From Sutcliffiella halmapala (lineage in GTDB: Bacteria; Bacillota; Bacilli; Bacillales; Bacillaceae_I): 64,000 nucleotides of DNA. Of this stretch, positions 10,573 through 19,060 are shown in pieces (position 1 is the stretch's first letter; each line of letters begins with the position of its first letter). Position numbers and translations under genes: made by a program. The stretch lies in assembly GCF_002019665.1 (NCBI RefSeq), contig NZ_KV917375.1, positions 4,043,445 through 4,107,444 of the forward strand, given 5' to 3'. Under the pieces are notes generated by a model that saw only the letters and a program-made list of their open reading frames with translations, was not told the origin of the DNA and made no database searches.

Positions 10573-10603
10573 GCGTGCACATTTATAACAGGCGCGCACA
10601 TTT
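10573..10603. promoter_or_regulatory. Direct repeat upstream of lsrR, possible LsrR operator
   Basis: Two near-identical 12-mers, GCGTGCACATTT (10573-10584) and GCGCGCACATTT (10592-10603), lie 19 nt apart just before the lsrR ribosome site in the divergent control region. They are candidates for binding by the SorC-family regulator LsrR. This is inference from position and repetition only. Confidence 0.35.
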
Positions 10604-10622
10604 GTTGAGGAGTGTACAGGAG

Positions 10623-11567
10623 ATGGCACAGGATCAATATACGGAGAACCTACTGATAAAAGTTGCTTGGTATTACTATAAGGAAAATCTAACACAGAAT
10701 GAAATCGCCTCCTTACTAGAAATTTCTCGTACAAAGGTGGTGAGGCTTCTCGAACGTGCCCGTTTAGAGGAAATCGTCCAATTCCAAATAAAGGGAGTAG
10801 AGACGAATTGTCTTTCCGTTGAAAAGGAATTTAAAGACGCCTTTTCGCTTCTAGATGTCTTTATTATCCCTACTCCCCCACCTTCTCAAGATGTAAGCGA
10901 TAGTCTTGCAAGAGCAGCCTCCCAATATCTCAACCATAAGCTCCAGCCAGACGACCTTCTTGGCCTTGGATGGGGCAAGGCTGTTTCCCGTACAGTTGAT
11001 TACTTATCGATGGAACCGACAAGCAGTGTCTCGGTGGTTACCTTAACAGGTGGCGTGAACTACTACCTTCATAATCGTCCATCCCAGGATCGTGGAATGG
11101 AGAAATTCCGTCATATTCACGTTATTCCCGCTCCTTTCCTCGCTTCCACAGAGGAAATGGCAACGATCTTTCTAACCGAGCCCTCCATCAAGGAGATTTT
11201 AGCATTAGGTTGTTTATCCAAATACATCCTTGTTGGAATCGGAGGTGTCTGTCCAGAAGCAACGATCATTCAAGAGGAAAAAATGACCCTGAACGAGCTT
11301 ACCTTTATTAAACAGCAGGAAGCAGTTGGCGACATTCTCGGACAGTTTTTTGATCGCAATGGCAACGTGATTCCGCTTCCTCATCACAAGCGATTAATTG
11401 GGATGCCACTTGCTACCCTTACTTCAAGGAAGAATGTGATTGCGGTGGCTGGTGGAGAAAAGAAGACAGAAGCAATCTATGGCGCGTTAAAGGGCGGCTA
11501 TATCCATTCCTTGATTACCGATGAAGAAACCGCTCTTTCATTACTCAGGATGGAGGTGCAGGCGTAA
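10623..11567 (+). CDS. lsrR: AI-2 responsive repressor LsrR (SorC family)
   Basis: A 314-residue transcriptional regulator. An N-terminal helix-turn-helix (about residues 10-55, LTQNEIASLLEISRTKVVRL) is followed by a sugar-binding SorC/DeoR-like domain. The ending VAGGEKKTEAIYGALKGGYI is characteristic of LsrR. By homology it represses the divergent lsr operons until it binds phospho-AI-2. The ATG at 10623 was chosen because GAGGAG lies about 10 nt upstream; an earlier ATG at 10563 would add 20 unsupported residues. The lsrK start follows the stop by one base. Confidence 0.88.
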   Translation: MAQDQYTENLLIKVAWYYYKENLTQNEIASLLEISRTKVVRLLERARLEEIVQFQIKGVETNCLSVEKEFKDAFSLLDVFIIPTPPPSQDVSDSLARAASQYLNHKLQPDDLLGLGWGKAVSRTVDYLSMEPTSSVSVVTLTGGVNYYLHNRPSQDRGMEKFRHIHVIPAPFLASTEEMATIFLTEPSIKEILALGCLSKYILVGIGGVCPEATIIQEEKMTLNELTFIKQQEAVGDILGQFFDRNGNVIPLPHHKRLIGMPLATLTSRKNVIAVAGGEKKTEAIYGALKGGYIHSLITDEETALSLLRMEVQA

Positions 11568-11568
11568 G

Positions 11569-13128
11569 ATGGAACATATTTTATCCCTAGATGCTGGGAC
11601 TGGAAGCATCCGTGCCGTGTTGTTTGACACGCTGGGCAATCAGGTCGGCGTTTCCCAAGAGGAATGGACTCACCTAGAAGATCCCCGCTATCCCGGATCG
11701 ATGAATTTCGACTGGGAAGCGAACTGGAACAAAGTCGTCTGTTGTATTCAAGCCGTTATGAAGCAAACGAAAGTGCCACCAGCTTCCATTAAAGCGTTAA
11801 GCGCTACGAGTATGCGTGAAGGCTTGGTGCTATATGACGAAGAGGATAAGGAAATTTGGGCATGTGCAAACGTGGATGCCCGTGCTGGTGAGGAGGTAAA
11901 AGAATTAAAGGCAATCGATGCGAAAATGGAGCTTGAACTCTACTCCACTTCCGGGCAGACCTATGCGTTAGGGGCTATTCCGCGGTTATTATGGTTAAAA
12001 AAGCATGAGCCTACCATCTATCAAGCTACGAAAAAGTTGACGATGATCAATGACTGGATTCTCTTCAAGCTATCCGGCGTGTTACAGGTCGATCCCTCGA
12101 ATGGCTGCACCACCGGATTGTTTGATTTAAAAAATAGAGAATGGAAAAAAGAGATAGCCAAACGTTGTGATATAAAAAGCGACATCTTCCCACCCGTCCA
12201 TGAAGCAGGAAGCATCATTGGAAAAGTAACGGAGACAGCAGCCTCCCTCACTGGTTTATCAACGGAAACCCTAGTTATTTCTGGTGGCGGCGATGCACAA
12301 ATGGCTACCGTTGGTGTTGGAGCAATTAAGACACAACAAACTGTAGTTTCTGGCGGCTCCTTCTGGCAGCAGGAGGTAAATATTGAAGAACCGCTAGTGG
12401 ATATGGAAGGAAGAGTTCGAGTGAATTGCCATGCAGTCGAAGGAGTTTGGCAGATCGAGGCGATTGGCTTCTTCCCGGGACTCGTGATGAGATGGTTTCG
12501 CGACGCTTTTTGTGAGCAAGAAAAGCAAGAAGCACTTGCGTCAGGGCGAGATGCATACGAGATTTTAGAAGAAAAAGCTCGAGATGTTCCAGTTGGATCT
12601 AACGGTATCCTTCCTATCTTTTCCGATACGATGAACTACATTTCTTGGAGACATGCCGCTCCCTCCTTCATCAATTTGAGCTTGGATGCGAAGGGGACTG
12701 GGAAGCCGGAAATGTTTAAAGCACTTCAGGAAAATGCTGCACTCGTGACGCTCGGTAACCTTCGTCTCATTGAAGAAGCTACAGGTTTCTTCCCAAAGGA
12801 GGTCATTTTCGTCGGAGGTGCCGCCAAAGGAAAGCTTTGGAGCCAAACGCTTGCAGATGTGCTCGGTATTCCCGTAAAAGTACCGGTGGTAAAGGAAGCG
12901 GCTGCATTAGGCACAGCCTTATATGCAGGAGTAGGAGCTTGTCTCTACTCTTCCATTAATGATGCCGTCGAGCTAGTCGTAAAATGGGAGAATACTTATT
13001 TACCAGATCCAGATCATCACCATCAATACCTCGAAATCTATGAAACTTGGCGGAAGGTATATGCGGAGCAATTAAAGCTTGCTGATCTAGGAGTGACAAC
13101 TCACATGTGGAAAGCCCCAGGCTTATGA
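11569..13128 (+). CDS. lsrK: Autoinducer-2 kinase LsrK
   Basis: A 519-residue FGGY-family sugar kinase that phosphorylates imported AI-2 in the cytoplasm. Near-identical LsrK signatures are LSLDAGTGSIRAVLFD at the N-terminus, SMREGLVLYD, WACANVDARAG, FFPGLVMRWFRDAFC, PIFSDTMNYISW, GGAAKGKLWSQTLADV and the C-terminal LWKAPGL. Length agrees with LsrK (about 530). The start at 11569 is one base after the lsrR stop and has GGAGG about 12 nt upstream, inside lsrR. Confidence 0.92.
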   Translation: MEHILSLDAGTGSIRAVLFDTLGNQVGVSQEEWTHLEDPRYPGSMNFDWEANWNKVVCCIQAVMKQTKVPPASIKALSATSMREGLVLYDEEDKEIWACANVDARAGEEVKELKAIDAKMELELYSTSGQTYALGAIPRLLWLKKHEPTIYQATKKLTMINDWILFKLSGVLQVDPSNGCTTGLFDLKNREWKKEIAKRCDIKSDIFPPVHEAGSIIGKVTETAASLTGLSTETLVISGGGDAQMATVGVGAIKTQQTVVSGGSFWQQEVNIEEPLVDMEGRVRVNCHAVEGVWQIEAIGFFPGLVMRWFRDAFCEQEKQEALASGRDAYEILEEKARDVPVGSNGILPIFSDTMNYISWRHAAPSFINLSLDAKGTGKPEMFKALQENAALVTLGNLRLIEEATGFFPKEVIFVGGAAKGKLWSQTLADVLGIPVKVPVVKEAAALGTALYAGVGACLYSSINDAVELVVKWENTYLPDPDHHHQYLEIYETWRKVYAEQLKLADLGVTTHMWKAPGL

Positions 13129-13151
13129 ATCCTAGCAAAGAGGTGAAGTAG

Positions 13152-13508
13152 ATGAAAAAAGTAAATGAACGAGATTTTGAATACCGCTTTGGCGATAATG
13201 GCCCAAAATACTTAACCAAGGGACCAAATGTGGACGTAGGTGTGGTGGTACTAAAACCCGGTCAGCATTTCCCCAACCACTACCATACAGAATGTGAAGA
13301 AATTTTCTATATCTTAGAAGGCGAAATTGATTTTTACATTAACGGCGAAAAAGTCGAAGCCAAGCCAGGCGACATGATTCAATGCCGACCAGGAGACTCC
13401 CATTACTTAACGAATCAATCCGATAAGCGTTTTAAAGCTGTTTTTGTAAAGTCCCCGCATATCGGTAGGAATGATTCTGTAGTCATTGATGCACCAGTTT
13501 TATCGTAA
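13152..13508 (+). CDS. Small cupin protein in the lsr operon
   Basis: A 118-residue single-domain cupin. The metal-binding motif HFPNHYHTECEEIFYILEGE supplies His-His-Glu ligands, and a second motif lies near PGDSHYLTNQ. It sits between lsrK and lsrF, where many lsr operons carry lsrG, the isomerase acting on phospho-AI-2 (P-DPD to P-HPD). No LsrG-like sequence is present in the operon. The cupin is a reasonable candidate for the same step or for another transformation of phospho-AI-2, but that is inference. A strong ribosome site (AGAGGTGA) precedes the ATG. Confidence 0.8.
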   Translation: MKKVNERDFEYRFGDNGPKYLTKGPNVDVGVVVLKPGQHFPNHYHTECEEIFYILEGEIDFYINGEKVEAKPGDMIQCRPGDSHYLTNQSDKRFKAVFVKSPHIGRNDSVVIDAPVLS

Positions 13509-13532
13509 TTAAAATTTAAGGAGTGAAGGATT

Positions 13533-14321
13533 ATGACATGGGGTTTTAAAAATCGATTAAACAAAATATTACCGAACGGCCGTGCAGTCATGCTCGCCAT
13601 TGATCATGGGTATTTTCTAGGTCCGATTACTGGATTAGAAAGACCGGGAGAAACAGTGAAGGATTTGTTACCTTATACAGACTCGCTTTATTTAACTCGT
13701 GGTACACTGGACGCCTGCATTCCTGAGGATACTGAAAAACCGATGGTCCTTCGTGTATCCGGTGGACCAACCGTATTAAATGACCTCTCCAACGAAACCA
13801 TCGTCACCTCCATAAAAGAAGCCGTGCGCCATAATGTCGTGGGAGTTGGAGTATCCGTGTTCGTCGGATCCAAATATGAAACCCAAACCGTCACCAATCT
13901 CGCACACGTCGTGACAGAAGCACATGACTACGGCCTACCTGTTCTTGGCATCACAGCAGTTGGAAAAGAACTTGAAAAACGAGATGCTAGATTCCTAGCA
14001 TTGGCCTCCAGAGTAGTAGCAGAAATGGGTGCTGACATTGTCAAAACCTACTATTGTGAAGACTTCGAAAAAGTAACGAGAACATGTCCTGTTCCTATTG
14101 TGATTGCTGGTGGTCCGAAATTCGAGACCATTAAAGAAGCATTAGAAATAACGTATAATGCAATGAATCAAGGAGCTGCGGGTGTTGATATGGGGAGGAA
14201 TATTTGGCAGTCGGAGCATCCTGAGGCGATGATTCGGGCGATTCATGGGATTGTGAAGGAAGGGCAGTCGGTGAAGGAAGCTTTGGGGTTGTATGAGGAG
14301 GTTGTGGGGGTTAGGGGGTAG
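13533..14321 (+). CDS. lsrF: Phospho-AI-2 degrading thiolase/aldolase LsrF
   Basis: A 262-residue DhnA/FbaB-type aldolase closely resembling LsrF. Diagnostic segments are MLAIDHGYFLGPITGLER, DLSNETI, VVAEMGADIVKTYYCEDF (with the Schiff-base lysine in VKTYY) and GAAGVDMGRNIWQSEHPEAM. LsrF transfers the acetyl group of P-HPD to coenzyme A and ends the AI-2 breakdown route. It lacks the roughly 25-residue N-terminal tail of the enterobacterial protein. Last gene of the rightward operon, followed by a terminator. Confidence 0.9.
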   Translation: MTWGFKNRLNKILPNGRAVMLAIDHGYFLGPITGLERPGETVKDLLPYTDSLYLTRGTLDACIPEDTEKPMVLRVSGGPTVLNDLSNETIVTSIKEAVRHNVVGVGVSVFVGSKYETQTVTNLAHVVTEAHDYGLPVLGITAVGKELEKRDARFLALASRVVAEMGADIVKTYYCEDFEKVTRTCPVPIVIAGGPKFETIKEALEITYNAMNQGAAGVDMGRNIWQSEHPEAMIRAIHGIVKEGQSVKEALGLYEEVVGVRG

Positions 14322-14341
14322 TAGGTTTATATGGAGTTGTT

Positions 14342-14376
14342 CCCGCTATTGTGGAATAGCGGGAGGTTTTTATTTT
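14342..14376 (+). terminator. Terminator after lsrF
   Basis: A 9-bp hairpin (CCCGCTATT with AATAGCGGG, loop GTGG) is followed by a T-rich tract. It ends the lsrR-lsrF operon. Confidence 0.88.
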
Positions 14377-14571
14377 TTAGAAGTTCGCTAAACCTAATTC
14401 GTTTATTAGATCAATTGTAGGCATTTATCTTTTAATAGATATACTCTCTCTACATAACTAACAAATATAAAGCAAAAAAGCATTTACGTTACTTGTATTA
14501 CCTTTTACTTACTTAGGTTTGTAGTTACTTATGATACGGTTCTCTGTGGTGTATCTATGTGAGGTTTTTTC

Positions 14572-15783
14572 TTAGGCTTCATTAGAAATATGAGAAACTT
14601 TAGTCAGAATCATCTCATATGAAGACCCTTCAGCTCCAGATTCACCGAATTCTTTGTTTTCTAAGAAAAGGACATAGGATTTTTTTCTATTCCTAGAACT
14701 TCTATAAGCAATTCCATCTAAAGTTTTTCCATCAATAGTTTTAAAAATATGCCTAAAGTATTCCGTAACAATTTGTGTTGGCACATAGTCTATATGCTCT
14801 TTACCATCTTTACTAATAGGTTTGGAAAAATCCTCAAGGAATTTATAGAAAAAGATTATTACCTGCCTTTTTTCTCTTTCTTCTACATTAAATATACTTG
14901 GAATTTTAGGAAGCTCTGTTAAATCCAGGACAGTTAACTCTTTAGTATTTTCAAACTTACCTACACTAGCGACAACATTTTCACCTTGCTTATAATCAAC
15001 CTCTAATATTGCAGTATCCATATCGCAAGCACCATAAAACATAGGGATGCCTGCTGGACTCATTCTATTAGAATTAAGAGCATATTCTCTAGGAGGCGTT
15101 CCTAGTTCTTTAGAAGAAGTAAAATATTCTCCCTTATTTGAAACACGTACTCGATAAAACTTTTGTGGAGGTAACACTTTTATTAATCCCATCTCTTCTA
15201 CCATAGAACCTATAAAATCAATAATTTCATAAGGATTAAGGGAGCCATCAATATTAACAGAAGCAGCTGTTTTATAAAAAACATACCTTGTCTCATGTTT
15301 AACTAAATTTGAAAAGGTTCTCCAAGAGAAATATAGTTCTTCTTCCTCTGAGGTTCCATAAGGGTCAATTTCACACCACATAGTGTCTATCAACTGTTTT
15401 TTTATACCTTTCATTAAATATTCATTTTCAATCTCTGCTTCGGGACATAAAATTTCCTCCACAAAGTCCCATCCATCATAGATGGATACACCTAAATAGC
15501 CACCCTCTCTTGAATCATAACCTACTCCTTCATCATTAGGGTTTCCCCATTCATACTTTAGATGGTCAATTATAAACTCCATTACATCATCTATATCAGC
15601 TGCTATTGAAAATCCCTCCTCATTTGTAGCCCCACAGTAGCTACAGTAATTTGAATCAGCATTTTCTTCTATAAATTTTTGTAGAAAGCTCTCATTAATA
15701 CAATCTCCACAAACATATTTATCACCAAAAGTAGTAAACCCATACACACTTTGCCTATCAAATAGTCGGTCATGTATCCCCAT
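14572..15783 (-). CDS. RES-domain protein with HEPN/RES-type N-terminal domain
   Basis: A 403-residue protein. The N-terminus has two zinc-ribbon-like CxxC pairs (CGDC about residue 25, CSYC about 47) followed by an acidic helical domain. The C-terminal half, from about residue 205, is a RES domain with FYRVRVS (Arg) and DTAILEV (Glu). RES proteins of the MbcT/Res type degrade NAD+ and arrest growth. The N-terminal part matches what is annotated as HEPN/RES N-terminal domain. It begins 29 nt after the nuclease gene upstream, so they likely form an operon with an abortive role. No small Xre-type antitoxin partner is seen next to it. Confidence 0.7.
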   Translation of the reverse strand: MGIHDRLFDRQSVYGFTTFGDKYVCGDCINESFLQKFIEENADSNYCSYCGATNEEGFSIAADIDDVMEFIIDHLKYEWGNPNDEGVGYDSREGGYLGVSIYDGWDFVEEILCPEAEIENEYLMKGIKKQLIDTMWCEIDPYGTSEEEELYFSWRTFSNLVKHETRYVFYKTAASVNIDGSLNPYEIIDFIGSMVEEMGLIKVLPPQKFYRVRVSNKGEYFTSSKELGTPPREYALNSNRMSPAGIPMFYGACDMDTAILEVDYKQGENVVASVGKFENTKELTVLDLTELPKIPSIFNVEEREKRQVIIFFYKFLEDFSKPISKDGKEHIDYVPTQIVTEYFRHIFKTIDGKTLDGIAYRSSRNRKKSYVLFLENKEFGESGAEGSSYEMILTKVSHISNEA

Positions 15784-15812
15784 ACTTCACAAATTTCTCC
15801 TTCCATCCATAC

Positions 15813-16673
15813 TTATCTTATTTTCGGCTTATAGGTTTTTACTCTAGATGCACTTCTCTCCCAAACCAAACAATTTTCACTATAAGATTGCTCTATATTT
15901 AACTTATACTCACCTTTAAATCTATACATTACATCCCCAAGAGGACCTTTTACTTTGGCAAAGACAATTCTATTATGTATGTTGCTTTCAATATGCTCCT
16001 CCATATGAGCTTTTACTTTACTTTTATCCGTACTTTTTTCTCTAATAATTAGCTCATCTGAAGTAATAGAGTTGTCCCATTCATCATTAGGATACAATTT
16101 TGGAAACCAAAGTCTGGTATCATCTAGATAAGGGTGCTTTGCTCCTCCTTTAAACCAACTTTTATAATTATGTCCAAAACAATTGCAAACATCGACACAT
16201 TTTTCAAATGCTACATTTTCTTTTAATTCTATATAGCCTTTATTGATATATGTCTTTGGGTCATTTTCTCTCTCAATATCCCATGGTTCAAATTCCCTTC
16301 CCAATTCACTAATTTTTTTATTTAAACATTGTATAATAAAATCAATTTGACTATTTATAGCATCCAAATCTTCACTCACATCTACTCTAAGAATCTCATG
16401 ATTTGTAATAGACACAATATCTTTTTCCCTTATTTCATCCTGTATGATTTGATGAATATGGTGATGTTCGTCAACCTCTATATGGACTCCTAATTGTGGA
16501 AAATACATATCAGTCAACGCATATCTTCCGTCGTCCCTTACAACGTATTGTTGTGTAACAAACTTTACATCAAGATTGTCTAATTTATGCCAAATTCTAG
16601 TTACTACATAATTTTCATCCTTCTTTTTATTTGTCTTTGCTAATTGAGCTTTAATAAAATTGTACTTTTTCAA
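15813..16673 (-). CDS. AbaSI/PvuRts1I-like modification-dependent endonuclease
   Basis: A 286-residue protein. The N-terminal domain is Vsr/PD-(D/E)XK-like, with VTQQYVVRDDGRYALTD followed by FPQLGVHIEVDEHHH (D...ExDE arrangement). The C-terminal half (about 170-286) has LWFPKLYPNDEWDNSI and RIVFAKVKGPLGDVMYRF, resembling the SRA-like base-flipping domain of AbaSI and PvuRts1I. Those enzymes cut DNA carrying 5-hydroxymethyl- or glucosyl-hydroxymethylcytosine, as in T-even-like phages. Translation probably starts at a TTG preceded by GGAGTGAT. The neighbouring RT gene has its own terminator, so this gene likely starts a separate two-gene unit with the RES protein. Confidence 0.65.
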   Translation of the reverse strand: MKKYNFIKAQLAKTNKKKDENYVVTRIWHKLDNLDVKFVTQQYVVRDDGRYALTDMYFPQLGVHIEVDEHHHIHQIIQDEIREKDIVSITNHEILRVDVSEDLDAINSQIDFIIQCLNKKISELGREFEPWDIERENDPKTYINKGYIELKENVAFEKCVDVCNCFGHNYKSWFKGGAKHPYLDDTRLWFPKLYPNDEWDNSITSDELIIREKSTDKSKVKAHMEEHIESNIHNRIVFAKVKGPLGDVMYRFKGEYKLNIEQSYSENCLVWERSASRVKTYKPKIR

Positions 16674-16721
16674 TCTTTATCACTCCAGCTCCATTTGTTT
16701 CTGATTAAAATTGTAAAAACC

Positions 16722-16769
16722 ATAAAAAAGACAAGCCAAATTTTAATTAAAGAAAAAATGGGCTTGTCT
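16722..16769 (-). terminator. Terminator after the reverse transcriptase gene
   Basis: A 9-bp hairpin, AGACAAGCC (16729-16737) with GGCTTGTCT (16761-16769), is followed on the minus strand by a TTTTTT run. It sits 4 nt past the RT stop codon. Confidence 0.8.
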
Positions 16770-16772
16770 ATA

Positions 16773-18065
16773 TTATTCTGGTTTATCTAATCGTGATTGA
16801 ATGTTTTTCCAGTGTTTCTTCACTTGTGTTTCCATAAGATTTATAGTATTTGAATCTTCATCAAATATCTTCTGCGCTCTTTCAGCATAACTAATAAAAT
16901 TCCCATGCCCTTTCTTACTTTTTCCCAAGTGCGAGTAGTTCTTATATAATTCTCTCCTATATGATTTACGACCGAATTCTTTTGATTTACGATAGCATAT
17001 CCTTACTTTTCGATATGTTCTCGTATAATATTTAAATAGACTTTTTTCTCTAATTCGAACTTCTTTACCATTAAAACTGAATCCTAAATAGTCTAATTTT
17101 GTTTCATTAAATTCTAAATCGGTAATCTGATTTTCAGAATAAAAATAATTCCCTGTCTTTTCAGGATGAATTTCTAAATTTGGAATCTGATCTTTTATAT
17201 CATCCACAAATTTTTGATGAACTTGATAGTTATAGTCCTGGACTTCTCCTTCAATAGGAATTACTATAATTAAATCATCACAATATCTTCTATATAGTCC
17301 TTTTTGTTCCTTTACATACTTCTCCATTTTTTTATCAAAATCTAGTAAATATATATTAGAGCAAACTGAACTGATACCTGCACCTTGAGGAATTCCATAG
17401 CTCTTAGAATTCTTGTAAATGTTTTTATGCTTAAAGGCTCTGAATTCCTCTTCTGTGAAATATTTATGACTATTTTTAATTTCACTTTCAGTGTACTTAG
17501 TCTTTAATTCTGCTTCTATAGTATCTTTAATAAAGTAACTAAATCTTGTTATATTCTTGAAGATGTTAAAGTAATCGTCAGGTAATGTAGCCTTTTTTAG
17601 AACATATCGGATTTTCTCTTTAAGATACCTATGGTCCAATGTATCAAAAAAATTAGTAAAGTCAGCTACAAAAACATATGCATTCTTCTGTACTTTTAAA
17701 AAATCAATAACTTCTTTAGCAAAGTTAATATTACTTTTTCCAGATAAGTTATTTCTATAAGCAGTTGCAACTTCCTTAATATCTAGTTCATCTACAACAG
17801 AATTGTAATGGTTATTAAGCTTGTCACCATAGTATTTATATATAAAGCTATCAATGTGAGAAGCATAAAAAATTTTACGAACTTTTTCTTTTGGTTGTTT
17901 TTTTTTCCTACTATACTTTTGAAATTTAATCTCAAAATGCATAAATGGGTAAAATCCATGCTCAGCCACCCATTGGGGGTTCAGGATTTTAACCTTAACT
18001 TTTTCAATTGATTTTTTATTATCAAGATGCTTATAACCTTTTACACGATACTTTTTCTTGTTCAT
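16773..18065 (-). CDS. Defence-type reverse transcriptase (DRT/UG class)
   Basis: A reverse transcriptase of 430 residues from the ATG at 18065. Motif A is VFVADFTNFFDTLDH, then IPQGAGISS, and the catalytic motif is YRRYCDDLIIV (YCDD instead of the usual YADD). No maturase X, HNH or group II intron domain follows, so it is not an intron protein. It resembles stand-alone RTs of the defence/unknown groups; DRT2-like is my best guess from architecture (lone RT plus upstream structured RNA). An upstream in-frame ATG at 18158 adds 31 residues, but it has no clear ribosome site and lies inside a predicted RNA fold, so I prefer the shorter form. The class has not been tested by phylogeny. Confidence 0.8.
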   Translation of the reverse strand: MNKKKYRVKGYKHLDNKKSIEKVKVKILNPQWVAEHGFYPFMHFEIKFQKYSRKKKQPKEKVRKIFYASHIDSFIYKYYGDKLNNHYNSVVDELDIKEVATAYRNNLSGKSNINFAKEVIDFLKVQKNAYVFVADFTNFFDTLDHRYLKEKIRYVLKKATLPDDYFNIFKNITRFSYFIKDTIEAELKTKYTESEIKNSHKYFTEEEFRAFKHKNIYKNSKSYGIPQGAGISSVCSNIYLLDFDKKMEKYVKEQKGLYRRYCDDLIIVIPIEGEVQDYNYQVHQKFVDDIKDQIPNLEIHPEKTGNYFYSENQITDLEFNETKLDYLGFSFNGKEVRIREKSLFKYYTRTYRKVRICYRKSKEFGRKSYRRELYKNYSHLGKSKKGHGNFISYAERAQKIFDEDSNTINLMETQVKKHWKNIQSRLDKPE

Positions 18066-18375
18066 ATTTGGCAGAGCTAGCAAGGGTATGTAATCGTAGC
18101 CTATTACTCTATTAAAGAAACCCTTGCAAGCATACTCTCCTTTCGAATTATAGACCATTGCTAGCCTATAAAGAGGCTACTAAATTTACTAATAGATTCT
18201 ACTATAATTAGTATATTGATTTGGTTGATTATGACGATTGGAGGTATCCAAATGCCAAGTTATTCAGCAGCGTTATCGATAATAATTAGCTTGGTTAACC
18301 AAGTGATTACAATTGAGATAAAGCTTGACAGAAATTCACCAATTTCCCTCATAACTATTTTTATGAGGCGCTAAC
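18066..18375 (-). ncRNA. Candidate structured ncRNA upstream of the reverse transcriptase
   Basis: The RT leader contains a series of inverted repeats. They are CCTCATAA/TTATGAGG (18347-18354 with 18361-18368), immediately adjacent GAAATT/AATTTC (18331-18346), the 14-bp palindrome CTTGGTTAACCAAG (18290-18303), TACTAAT/ATTAGTA (18187-18193 with 18207-18213), TAGCCT/AGGCTA (18162-18167 with 18174-18179), and GCAAGGG/CCCTTGC (18080-18086 with 18121-18127). GTAGCC (18096-18101) could pair with GGCTAC (18175-18180) as an alternative. Such density in AT-rich DNA suggests a folded RNA. DRT2 and some other defence RTs use an upstream ncRNA as template. Ends are estimated. Confidence 0.5.
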
Positions 18376-18382
18376 TATGCTA

Positions 18383-18412
18383 ATTTTACCATTTTATCGA
18401 CAAAATAGTCAA
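18383..18412 (-). promoter_or_regulatory. Putative promoter of the RT leader
   Basis: On the minus strand TTGACT (18407-18412) is followed after 18 nt by TAAAAT (18383-18388). This would start a transcript near 18375, just ahead of the first hairpin of the leader. Confidence 0.45.
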
Positions 18413-18571
18413 AAATATTTGATTTATTTTTCAGAGCCTTATTTAATAATTAGTTATATGTTGCCACTACATATTGAATATCAGACAACTTTAAAACTAT
18501 TAATATGTATTCTATAAATATTCATACTAACTATTTAAAAAATAATAGCACTAAAAGAAGGGAGTAAGTAC

Positions 18572-18778
18572 ATGAGTTTATTTTTAGAAGATGATGAACC
18601 GCAAATGATTTAGGATGCTATTAATAGTGCTCAGCTTGTTTTCCATCCTAATTATGCATCAAGCGGAACGATAGATTACTCTGAATTTCTTGCATTAACC
18701 GGAGAAAAGGAAGTGATATTACTATTAGATAGGAACCAAAGCTTTTTCTGCTCTTCGGTGTATGCAACTGCTCTATAA
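18572..18778 (+). pseudogene. Short gene remnant with an in-frame stop
   Basis: An ATG with a good ribosome site (GGGAG) opens a frame starting MSLFLEDDEPQMI. It is broken by TAG at 18611 and then runs to a TAA at 18778. The family was not recognised. The far half overlaps a minus-strand remnant, so only the first 35 or so codons are likely to derive from this gene. Confidence 0.35.
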
Positions 18779-19025
18779 TAAGCCACTTTATAAATATAAC
18801 CGCCTGGATTAGATACAAATTCTCCCTTCAAAATTTTTCCATAAAGCTCATCTACTGCAACACCTATTACATAGTTATCGCTAGCTTCTGGTGGAATTTT
18901 AGACCATTTTTCCGTATTGTATTCTCTAAGCCATCTAAATAACCGCTTTTATAAAGAAGACCAACCATTTTTTTGGGATTTAAGGATTCAACTGCTTCTC
19001 TAATCTTATTCCAAAGATCATCCAC
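18676..19025 (-). pseudogene. Frameshifted remnant, possibly sigma-factor-like
   Basis: Reading leftward from a GTG at 19025 (GGAGG 11 nt upstream) gives VDDLWNKIREAVESLNPKKM and so on. Near 18945 the sense moves to another frame (WLREYNTEKWSKIPPEASDN, then VAVDELYGKILKGEF and NPGGYIYKVAYYRAVAY). The last part is loosely like region 2 of small sigma-70-family proteins. A single frameshift breaks it, and the normal end is unclear. Identity is tentative; decay is clear from the protein-like sense in two consecutive frames. Confidence 0.4.
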
Positions 19026-19060
19026 ACCTCATGTCACCTCCGTATCAGTTTTTTGGTTCT

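Noticed and set aside
16773-18412. Retron
   Set aside because: No msr/msd arrangement with the expected long terminal inverted repeat and branching guanosine was recognisable, and no typical effector gene is fused or adjacent in the same transcript.
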